From the NCBI RefSeq assembly GCF_002866825.1, contig NZ_PKUS01000019.1, forward strand, positions 1 to 64,000: a DNA stretch of 64,000 nt. The letters run 5' to 3'. Below are positions 25,616-33,550 of this stretch, piece after piece. Position 1 is the first letter of the stretch. The number at the start of each line of letters is the position of its first letter. This stretch comes from Pseudohalioglobus lutimaris. Lineage in GTDB: Bacteria; Pseudomonadota; Gammaproteobacteria; Pseudomonadales; Halieaceae. The position numbers were made by a program, and so were the translations under genes. The notes under the pieces were generated by a model. The model worked only from the letters and a program-made list of their open reading frames with translations, was not told where the DNA came from and searched no databases.

Positions 25616-26887
25616 ATGGCTAGACTTATTAAACACTTCACTTCCGTATACATCGCCTTTGTCGTACTGGTTACTGCACTGGCTGCAACCGCGGATGAGC
25701 GCGACCAGGCCCGGCGCATACACGATCGCCTGACGGGTGTGCCTCCGACTGACGCGATGCTCAACGCAATGGCAGGCGCTGTAGGCAGCGGCGACGCCGT
25801 AACAGCTGCCCTGTATGCTATTGATGGCGCACCCGGCGTGGCGGCCACCGGGCAGTTCTACACTACTGTGTTGAAAAACTGGTCCACACCCTGGACTAAT
25901 GAGGCGCAGGACGCCTTTGCCCCGCTGAATGATTATTCCGCCACAGTGATCGGAGCGGTGCGCGATGAACTGGACTTTCGCGAGATACTGAGTGCGGATC
26001 TCATCTATGTGGGCGCGCGTGGCAACTTGCCCGCGTACAGTGACAGCAACAACGACCACTACGAGGCTCTGGAAAACGCGGGCAGTAACCTGGGTGACCC
26101 GCAGGAATTGTCCCGCCGCACGCAGAGTAATGTCACCGGGCTCGCGCCGGAGGCCGTTGCGGGTGTGCTCACCAGCCGGGCAGCGGCGAGGGCGTTTTTT
26201 GTTGATGGCACCAATCGGGCCATGTTCCGCTTCACCTTACTTAACCACCTCTGCCTGGACCTGGAACAAGTCAAGGATGGCACGCGCCCCGCAGACCGTA
26301 TTCGCCAGGATATCTCACGCAGCCCGGGTGGTGACAGCCGCCTGTTTCTCAATTCCTGTGTGGACTGCCATGCAGGCATGGATCCGCTGGCACAGGCATT
26401 TGCCTATTACGATTTCCCTTATCCCGATGAGGAGGAGCAGCCTGGCCTGGAACTGGAGCTGCGCAAGGACCTGGGACGTCTCGTGTATACAGAAGGCGTG
26501 GTGCAGGGCAAGTACCTGATTAATAGTGCGAGCTTCCCTACAGGCTATGTCACGCCCGACGATCACTGGACCAATTACTGGCGTCTCGGGGATAACAGTG
26601 CGCGCATAGGCTGGAGACTACCGGCAGACAACACGGGTTCCAGCGACCTGGCTCGCAACCCGGCCTATGCCGAAGGCGACGGCGCTGCTTCACTCGGATG
26701 GGAGCTTGCCAATACCGAGGCCTTCGCCCAGTGCCAGGTCAAAAAAGCGTTTCGCAGTATATGTGTACGTGAACCCGGTCCCGGTGATGCGGCATCAGTT
26801 TCTGGCTTCGTTTCCGTTTTCCACGGCGGAGGCAATATGAAGCAAGTGTTTGCAAGAGTGGCGGCGTACTGCGCCGCCGACCTGTAG
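25616..26887 (+). CDS. Exported CxxCH protein, DUF1585/DUF1588-like
   Basis: 423 residues from the ATG at 25616, chosen because it exposes a signal peptide (FTSVYIAFVVLVTALAATA). One haem-type motif occurs in SCVDCHAGMDPLAQAFAYYDF, which closely follows the C-x2-C-H-x-x-[IM]-D-P-L pattern of the C-terminal domains of planctomycete-type cytochromes (DUF1588/DUF1585). The start of the gene also contains an RIHDRLTGVPPTDAML helix like that of DUF1592/1549-type proteins. Probably a periplasmic c-type cytochrome. It opens the twelve-gene rightward operon and precedes the next gene by 12 bases. Confidence 0.72.
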   Translation: MARLIKHFTSVYIAFVVLVTALAATADERDQARRIHDRLTGVPPTDAMLNAMAGAVGSGDAVTAALYAIDGAPGVAATGQFYTTVLKNWSTPWTNEAQDAFAPLNDYSATVIGAVRDELDFREILSADLIYVGARGNLPAYSDSNNDHYEALENAGSNLGDPQELSRRTQSNVTGLAPEAVAGVLTSRAAARAFFVDGTNRAMFRFTLLNHLCLDLEQVKDGTRPADRIRQDISRSPGGDSRLFLNSCVDCHAGMDPLAQAFAYYDFPYPDEEEQPGLELELRKDLGRLVYTEGVVQGKYLINSASFPTGYVTPDDHWTNYWRLGDNSARIGWRLPADNTGSSDLARNPAYAEGDGAASLGWELANTEAFAQCQVKKAFRSICVREPGPGDAASVSGFVSVFHGGGNMKQVFARVAAYCAADL

Positions 26888-26899
26888 GGAGACGGTGCA

Positions 26900-29545
26900 A
26901 TGAAAGTTTCCCCTCTTATTTTTCTGGTCGCCGTGCTCTCCCTTGCAGCCTGCAGTGGCGGCAGCGGCGGTGGTGGCAGTGAGCGCGAGGTGCTGCCGGA
27001 CTCCAATCCCGCCTCCGGAGACTTCGTCTATAGCGGGCCACCACCTGCCAGCGATGAGATCCAGCAGTTCAAGATCAACTTTTACGACCCACTGGCAGGT
27101 AATGACCGCTGCGGCGAATGCCACACGCCTGGTGGGCAGGGCAAAACAGCGTTCGTGGACCAGGGTAATGTAAACAATGCCTGGCAGGCGGCGCGAACAG
27201 TGGTAAACCTGAATGATCCTGAAGCGTCCGCCGTCGTTACCCGCGTGGCAGACGGACATAATTGCTGGTTGGCCCCAGGGCAGGAACAGACCTGTGCTAC
27301 GACGATTACTGGCTATATAGAACGCTGGGCGGCTGACGCCGTACAAACTGCGGCTACCGTGCAACTGGCGCCGCGCCGTATCCTGAGGCCGGGTGAAACC
27401 CGTCGCGCGCCGGATACTCTGGTGGACGCACAGTCTCTCGGTATAGGCTTGACTGAGAACGGTGAGTTGATGGGGCTGCTCAAACAACACTGTGCGGACT
27501 GCCATTCTGACACGGCGCCGGTGGCGCAGGTGCCTTATTTCGCCAGTGATGACGAAAGCCTGGCCTATGATGCCTTACGAGGCCGCATCAACCTGACCAG
27601 CCCTGCCGAGTCCCGTGTTGTACTGCGCCTGGATCCTGAATCTCACAATTGCTGGAACGATTGCCCCAGCGACGCGCGTGCCATGCGCGATGCAGTGCAG
27701 CGCTTCGCTGACGTGGTCGAGGAGACCGGCGTTGACCCTGAGTTGCTGATCAGCCTGGCCCAGGTGCTGGAGACTGACGGTATCGTCGCCACGGCGGGCG
27801 GCCGCTACGAATCTGACCTGGTTGCCAAGTGGGAATTCCGTGAGGGCTCGGGCGCTACCGTTGCTGACACCAGCGGTGTGCGGCCGGAAATCCCCCTCAC
27901 CCTGTCAGGCGAGTTCAGCTGGATGTCCAGTTGGGGTGTGCGACTGGTAGATGGCAAGGCCCAGGGTGGCGTCAATGGGTCCAGCAAGCTGTTCAGCCAA
28001 TTAGCGGGTACCGGTGAGTACACCCTGGAAGCCTGGGTCGCGCCCGCCAATGTCAGCCAGGAAGAGGCGTGGATACTGGGTTACTCCGGTGGCCCCGACA
28101 GCAGTAACCTGCTGTTGCGCCAGAGCCTTTACAACTACGAGGCCTTCAACCGCAGTTCGGTGACTGAGCAGAGTAATGCCGGCGAGCCGGCGCTCACAAC
28201 TGACGATGACGCTGAGCTCGCACAGGCCACATTGCAGCATGTTGTGGTGACCTATGACCCGGTTGAAGGACGCCGCATATACGTGAATGGCGTGTTCAGT
28301 GGCGATATGGATCCTGCCGGTGGTGGTTTGCTCAATAACTGGAACGAATCGTTTACCGTTGTGCTGGGTAACAGCACGGCCGGCAGCAATCCCTGGGCGG
28401 GTGCGTTACGCATGGCGGCGGTACACAATCGTGCACTAACGCCAGGGCAGGTTGTGCAGAATTTCGAAGTTGGTGTGGGGCAGAAGTACTACCTGCTGTT
28501 CAGTGTGGCTGAGTTGGTCGAAAGTGAGCAAAGCTGCCATGAACAATCCGAGGGTGAGCGCGTTAACTACTGTTATGTGGCGTTTGAAGTCAGTCAGTTT
28601 GACGACAGCAGCTACCTGTTTAACCAGCCATTCTTCGTCAATCTCAATCCTGAGGGCGGTGACTTCGACTTCGACCTGCGGGGCATACGCATTGGTATCA
28701 ATGGCCGTATCGCGCCCGTTGGTCAGGCTTTTGTCAATGTCGATGAGCGTATCAACAGCGGCAGTCTGGGTGAGCTGGGGCTATCGCTGTCATCTGTTGG
28801 CACCGTCCTGCCCCTGGAAAACGGTGCGGAAAATGACGTGTTCTTCCTCGCTTTCGAGGACGTTGATGGACAGCGTGGTTTAATCGATGACGGCGTAGTG
28901 CAGGTGTTCCAGCCGACCTTTACCGGGGGTGAAGCCCCTGATATCGCCATGCGCACTTTCGATGAAGTCAATGCAACGCTGTCTACACTCACCGGCGTTC
29001 CATTAGGTAGCGATTCAGTGAGCCAGGTCACCGGCAAAACCGTAACCGAGACCTTTAATGCAGTTCGCCGTGCTTTGCCCGGCGTGGCCGAGTTCAATGC
29101 CTTCATGTCTTCTCACCAGATGGCGGCGACCCAGCTCACTGCCGCCTACTGCGATGCGCTGGTGCAAGATGCAACGCTGCGGCGTCAGTTGTTTCCGGGA
29201 AGCTTCAATTTCGATGCGAATGTTGCCAGCCCTGGCATCGACTGGCGGGGTGAAGTTATCGCGCCGCTGGTGGACCGGGCGACCAACACCGGCCTGCTTG
29301 CCGCGGCAGATCGTCAGCGCATTATCGATGAAGTGGAACTGTTGATTACCGACGATCGTGACCTGAAGCCCTATGTGCTCCTCAATGGACGCTGGGTTTC
29401 TGACCCGAACCCCGCTGCGCACAACAAGCGTGATGGATTGATTTACTGCGAAAACGACCAGCCTTGTCCGCCCTCGCGCACCGCAGACGTAGTCAAAGCG
29501 GCCTGCACCGCGGTTTATGGCAGTGCACTGGTTCTGATCAAGTAG
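26900..29545 (+). CDS. LamG-domain CxxCH lipoprotein
   Basis: 881 residues. Lipoprotein signal (VAVLSLAAC, Cys18) and a Ser/Gly linker. Two CxxCH motifs: CGECH at 71-75 and CADCH at 198-202, in a region of cytochrome-like spacing, with further Cys pairs between. Residues about 305-510 are a LamG/concanavalin-like domain (LVAKWEFREGSG, YTLEAWVAPANVS, HVVVTYDPVEGRRIYVNG), which usually binds carbohydrate or protein. The remaining 370 residues are unassigned. The start at ATG 26900 is the only one that exposes the lipobox. It and the flanking genes form a set found together as probable surface redox proteins. Confidence 0.8.
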   Translation: MKVSPLIFLVAVLSLAACSGGSGGGGSEREVLPDSNPASGDFVYSGPPPASDEIQQFKINFYDPLAGNDRCGECHTPGGQGKTAFVDQGNVNNAWQAARTVVNLNDPEASAVVTRVADGHNCWLAPGQEQTCATTITGYIERWAADAVQTAATVQLAPRRILRPGETRRAPDTLVDAQSLGIGLTENGELMGLLKQHCADCHSDTAPVAQVPYFASDDESLAYDALRGRINLTSPAESRVVLRLDPESHNCWNDCPSDARAMRDAVQRFADVVEETGVDPELLISLAQVLETDGIVATAGGRYESDLVAKWEFREGSGATVADTSGVRPEIPLTLSGEFSWMSSWGVRLVDGKAQGGVNGSSKLFSQLAGTGEYTLEAWVAPANVSQEEAWILGYSGGPDSSNLLLRQSLYNYEAFNRSSVTEQSNAGEPALTTDDDAELAQATLQHVVVTYDPVEGRRIYVNGVFSGDMDPAGGGLLNNWNESFTVVLGNSTAGSNPWAGALRMAAVHNRALTPGQVVQNFEVGVGQKYYLLFSVAELVESEQSCHEQSEGERVNYCYVAFEVSQFDDSSYLFNQPFFVNLNPEGGDFDFDLRGIRIGINGRIAPVGQAFVNVDERINSGSLGELGLSLSSVGTVLPLENGAENDVFFLAFEDVDGQRGLIDDGVVQVFQPTFTGGEAPDIAMRTFDEVNATLSTLTGVPLGSDSVSQVTGKTVTETFNAVRRALPGVAEFNAFMSSHQMAATQLTAAYCDALVQDATLRRQLFPGSFNFDANVASPGIDWRGEVIAPLVDRATNTGLLAAADRQRIIDEVELLITDDRDLKPYVLLNGRWVSDPNPAAHNKRDGLIYCENDQPCPPSRTADVVKAACTAVYGSALVLIK

Positions 29546-29556
29546 GGGATATAAAC

Positions 29557-31176
29557 ATGGCCAGGCGCCACCGATTCTTCAAGCCCGATGAGGCGCTTAG
29601 ACACCCGGACCACCACAGGCCGATCAGCCGGCGGGAATTATTGTCCCAGGGATTCCGCGCCGGCGGGGCGACACTGCTTGGCACCTCGCTTTACGCGCTG
29701 CTTGGTCAGCGTGCGCATGCCATTTCCCCCGATCTCCTTGATCCGGCGCGTACCCCCTATACCAGCTGTGATCTCGGGGCCGCATCCGGGCGCAAGATTC
29801 CCTTTATCTGCTTTGACCTGGCCGGCGGCGCCAACATCGCCGGTTCCAATGTTATTGTCGGTGGTCCTGGCGGACAGCGCGACGCGCTGAGTACCGCCGG
29901 TTACGCCCGTCTGGGCCTGCCGCCGGATATTCTGCCGTTTGCAAATAACCCCAACACTGCCTCAGGCATGTTCACTGATGACAGTCTGGGGCTGCTGTTT
30001 CACTCTGAAAGCGCAATGCTGCGGGGCATTCTGGACAAGGCCACGGGCATGCCGGGTTTCGTCAATGGCGCGGTTATTCCCGGACGTTCAGAAAACGATA
30101 CGGGCAACAATCCGCACAACCCGATGTACGGCATCTATCGCGCCGGCCTGCGGGGCCAGATACTGCAACTGATAGGCTCCGAGAACAGTGAGTCTGGCGG
30201 TAACTCCATGGCGCCTTCAATGCTTATCGATCCGGAGATCAGGCCCACCAAGGTGGACAGGCCCTCTGACGCCAGCGGTCTGGTCGATGTGGGCGACCTC
30301 AACCTGTTGCTGGATAATCCGGATGACATTGTCTCTGTGATGGAGTCAATGAAACGCATTACAGACTTCAAGCTTGATCTGGTTAACACCCGGGTGAATA
30401 ACCCGACAGGTGAAGACAAGCGACTCAAGGATCGCCTCAGCTGTGAGTACCTGCGCAGCGCGGATACCCTGGAAAAATTTTCCAGCCCCGATGCCCTGGA
30501 TCCCCGTATCGACGCCAATATCGTCGGCGCGGCGGGTATTTTCGACAGCGCCGAATTCGAGGGGGATCGCGAGTTCCAGAAGGCGGCGTCGGTAATGAAA
30601 CTGGTTGTCGACGGTATCGCCGGTGCCGGAACCATAGAAATGGGCGGCTACGACTATCACACGGGAGATCGCCGCACGGGCGAGGCGCGGGATTTCCGCG
30701 CGGGACAGTGTATCGGCGCTTGCCTGGACTACGCACGGCGCACCTCCACGCCACTGATGATCTACGTGTTCTCCGACGGCTCGGTATCCAGTGATGGCAC
30801 CATTGAAGTTGTCAACGGCGTCGAGAAAGGGGTGTGGAGTGGTGACAATTCCTCCACAGCGGCGTCCTTCTTCCTAGTTTACGATCCCGCGGGTGCACCG
30901 CAGCTGATGGACAGTAGTGGCGACCCGTTCCAGCATCAGCAGTTGGGCTGGATGCGCACGGACGCGTCGGTTGAGACTACCTCTACGCCGGCGGCCAATA
31001 ACGTCAACCTCAACGTGGAAACGATTATTCTCAATTATATGGCGCTGCACGGCGAACAAAACCTGTTTGCTGATTCTGGCTTCTTCCCCGGTCAGGGCCT
31101 GGGGAATGCCGCGACTCGTGACCGCATGGTCGCCTTCCAGCCGCTGGCCAGTATCAGTGGAGGCGTGCTGCTATGA
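29557..31176 (+). CDS. Tat-exported DUF1501-like protein
   Basis: 539 residues from the ATG at 29557. The N-terminus is a twin-arginine signal: basic stretch, SRRELLSQGF, a hydrophobic GATLLGTSLYALLG and cleavage near RAHA. Tat export means it folds, perhaps with a metal, in the cytoplasm. The mature part has IPFICFDLAGGANIAGSN, a GG-P motif and a C-terminal LVYDPAG region reminiscent of DUF1501 (alkaline-phosphatase-like fold), though the metal ligands are not certain. In planctomycetes DUF1501 proteins pair with CxxCH proteins like the two upstream genes. Its stop overlaps the next start (ATGA). Confidence 0.72.
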   Translation: MARRHRFFKPDEALRHPDHHRPISRRELLSQGFRAGGATLLGTSLYALLGQRAHAISPDLLDPARTPYTSCDLGAASGRKIPFICFDLAGGANIAGSNVIVGGPGGQRDALSTAGYARLGLPPDILPFANNPNTASGMFTDDSLGLLFHSESAMLRGILDKATGMPGFVNGAVIPGRSENDTGNNPHNPMYGIYRAGLRGQILQLIGSENSESGGNSMAPSMLIDPEIRPTKVDRPSDASGLVDVGDLNLLLDNPDDIVSVMESMKRITDFKLDLVNTRVNNPTGEDKRLKDRLSCEYLRSADTLEKFSSPDALDPRIDANIVGAAGIFDSAEFEGDREFQKAASVMKLVVDGIAGAGTIEMGGYDYHTGDRRTGEARDFRAGQCIGACLDYARRTSTPLMIYVFSDGSVSSDGTIEVVNGVEKGVWSGDNSSTAASFFLVYDPAGAPQLMDSSGDPFQHQQLGWMRTDASVETTSTPAANNVNLNVETIILNYMALHGEQNLFADSGFFPGQGLGNAATRDRMVAFQPLASISGGVLL

Positions 31177-31694
31177 GACGCCCGGGACGCTGGTTGGCGC
31201 GATCGTTGTTTCTCATACTGCTTGCTCCGTCGCTGGTGTTTGCGGCAGACGAGGTCTCTCTGGGCGAACAGATAGAAGACATCAAGCAGCAGACACTGCA
31301 ACTCAATCGTGACCTGTTTATTTTGGAAGAGGAGTTGCTTTTCCCAAGCAATACCCAGATGGCGGTTTACCTGTCTATGGATGTGGGTACTTTTTTTGCT
31401 CTCGATGCAGTCAAACTCACGATCGACGGAACCGTGGTCGCCAACTATTTGTATACAGAGCGACAGGTGGACGCGTTGCAGCGTGGAGGTATTCACCGCC
31501 TCTACATGGGTAACGTGAAGAACGGCGACCATGAGATTGTCGCTGTGTTTACCGGTCGCGGCCCGAAAGGGCGGGATTATCGCCGGGCTACGCAATTGCA
31601 GGTAGCGAAAACAGCAGGAGCGAAAAACCTGGAGTTGCTTATTTCTGATTCCGAGTCGCTGCAGCAGCCGGAGTTTTCGGTTCGGGAATGGTGA
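31173..31694 (+). CDS. Periplasmic protein of unknown function
   Basis: 173 residues with a signal peptide (SLFLILLAPSLVFAADE). A short coiled coil follows (about 28-55, IEDIKQQTLQLNRDLFILEEEL pattern), then a beta-rich domain with strands VYLSMDVGTFFALDAVKLTIDG and NVKNGDHEIVAVFTG, resembling an immunoglobulin-like or PEGA-like sandwich. Translationally coupled at both ends (ATGA with the Tat gene; seven-base overlap with the next). No family recognised. By position it is a periplasmic part of the Agl/Glt-like apparatus. Confidence 0.7.
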   Translation: MRRPGRWLARSLFLILLAPSLVFAADEVSLGEQIEDIKQQTLQLNRDLFILEEELLFPSNTQMAVYLSMDVGTFFALDAVKLTIDGTVVANYLYTERQVDALQRGGIHRLYMGNVKNGDHEIVAVFTGRGPKGRDYRRATQLQVAKTAGAKNLELLISDSESLQQPEFSVREW

Positions 31695-33550
31695 GACCCA
31701 TGCATCGTCGCTTCTTACAGCCGGGTTCGAGTGCAGCGCAGGCGCTACTCTGCGCCTGTGCGTTACTGACGCTGCTAAGTCAACCGGTCACTGCCGAGAA
31801 TGAATCCGTGAAAGATCTGCGCTACGGCGTGACTTTGTATCACTTCTTTCAACAAAACTACTTCGATGCTTTAACCGAACTCAGCGCTGCTCAGCAGATG
31901 AAGAAGTTGCCTCATCACAGCGAAGAGGCCGAGTTACTGCGTGGCGGTATGAGTTTGTCCTATGGCATGGACAGGCAGGCGCGACGCATATTCGACGCTC
32001 TGCTGACCCAACCCCGTGAGCAGGTGGATGCCGATCGAGCCTGGTTCTACCTGGGCAAACTTGCCTGGCGTCGTGGTGATAACCAGGCAAGCAATGACGC
32101 CCTGGCTAAGATGGATCCTCAGTATGCCGGTCCGCTTGCCGATGAGGGGCACTATCTTCGGGCCATGCAGGCGCTAGTACTGGGCCAGCAGCAAGTGGCC
32201 AGCGCAGCCTTGCAATCCATGCAGGCCGCATGCCCGTTTAAACCCTATTACTATTACAACCTTGGTACCGTCCGCGTGCAGGATAAAGACTGGGCCGGCG
32301 CCGCGCAGGCTTTTCGTCAGGTTGCACACCTGGGCTGTAAAGACGAGGAGGGCGCCGCCCTGCGCGACAAGGCCTCTACAGCTGCTGGTTTCGCCAGCCT
32401 GGCAACGGGCAACTCCGGTCAGGCAGCCGAGGATTTCCTTGCCGTGCGCCTTCACGGCCCCGAGGCAGACAGGGCGTTGCTTGGATATGGCTGGAGCCAC
32501 GCCAACGAGGGCGATTTCGATAAAGCGCTGGTGCCATGGCAGGCGCTGAGTGCGCGCAGTTTGGTCAGTGCCAGCGCACGAGAGAGCCTGCTAGCCGTCC
32601 CCTACGCCTACGAGCAACTGCAGCGTCCGTCTACGGCTCTGGCACTTTACCAGAGTGCTGCCGAGCATTATGCCGGGGCACGCTCTGAAGTGAATGCCGC
32701 GCTAACGCAAGTTCGGGATGGTGACCTGTTGGCGTTGTTTGGGCTGGATGCGGTCGTCGATCCACAGTGGTTGGGTGGCGAAGATCCACAACCTGAGGGC
32801 GAATACGCCAAATACCTTGCTCATCTGCTCAGCACGGACGGGGTGCAGCTGGCCTTGCGTGAGCTATACGACCTCCGTGATATCCAGCGCAAACTGGCTT
32901 TAGCGCAGGAACGACTGACGGTGTTGCGCGAGGTGGAAAGCGAACAGCGACAGAACTGGAGCAGGACGGTGGAGGGTGGTGGTGCCGAGGAGCTCGCGGG
33001 CCGGCGTGCGTTTCTGTTGCAGCGCAGCACAGTACTACGCCAGCAATTAGACAGCGCTATAGCCAGCGGCGACGGCAGACTGCTGGCCACACCCGAGCAG
33101 GCCGCACGCTGGCGACGTATCGACATCGCCTCCGAGCGTGCGCAACGACTACAGCACGAAGGCGCACAGCAGCAAATCAGGCTTATGCGCGGTCTGATGC
33201 AGTGGCAGGACAGCGAGGCATTCCCGGCACGACGTTGGCGCCTGCAGGACGATATGCGTCAGTTGGAGGCGCTGGCGGCCGAGTCCGCTCAGGCTTACGC
33301 CGCGATGGATGCCGCCATGGCGGGAAGTGCGCGACCGGTTTTCGAACAGCGTATCGATGACCTGGTGGAACGTACCGCCTCCCAGCGTGTCATGGTTGCC
33401 GGCGCACTCAGTACTGCCCAGTCACAGCTACGCGCGGTGGCGGTGGCTGAACTGGAGCAGCAAAGAGAGCACCTGCGCCACAGTGAAGGCCAGGCGCTAT
33501 TGGCGGTTGCCCGGCTTTATGACCTCGCCAGCCCCGAGGTGCCCCGGTGA
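31688..33550 (+). CDS. TPR-repeat envelope protein
   Basis: 620 residues; a hydrophobic signal at about 15-36 (ALLCACALLTLLSQPVTA). Residues 40-330 form helical hairpins of TPR type (YGVTLYHFFQQNYFDAL, AWFYLGKLAWRRGD, YYYNLGTVRVQDKDWAGAAQAF). Residues about 385-610 are long helices with coiled-coil character and no further TPR signature. It is likely a periplasmic scaffold. The start could also be the ATG at 31700, which has a better-placed GGTGAG. Overlaps both neighbours by a few bases. In Myxococcus, large TPR proteins (GltC/GltD type) occupy the same place in the gliding machine; the correspondence is by architecture only. Confidence 0.78.
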   Translation: MVRPMHRRFLQPGSSAAQALLCACALLTLLSQPVTAENESVKDLRYGVTLYHFFQQNYFDALTELSAAQQMKKLPHHSEEAELLRGGMSLSYGMDRQARRIFDALLTQPREQVDADRAWFYLGKLAWRRGDNQASNDALAKMDPQYAGPLADEGHYLRAMQALVLGQQQVASAALQSMQAACPFKPYYYYNLGTVRVQDKDWAGAAQAFRQVAHLGCKDEEGAALRDKASTAAGFASLATGNSGQAAEDFLAVRLHGPEADRALLGYGWSHANEGDFDKALVPWQALSARSLVSASARESLLAVPYAYEQLQRPSTALALYQSAAEHYAGARSEVNAALTQVRDGDLLALFGLDAVVDPQWLGGEDPQPEGEYAKYLAHLLSTDGVQLALRELYDLRDIQRKLALAQERLTVLREVESEQRQNWSRTVEGGGAEELAGRRAFLLQRSTVLRQQLDSAIASGDGRLLATPEQAARWRRIDIASERAQRLQHEGAQQQIRLMRGLMQWQDSEAFPARRWRLQDDMRQLEALAAESAQAYAAMDAAMAGSARPVFEQRIDDLVERTASQRVMVAGALSTAQSQLRAVAVAELEQQREHLRHSEGQALLAVARLYDLASPEVPR

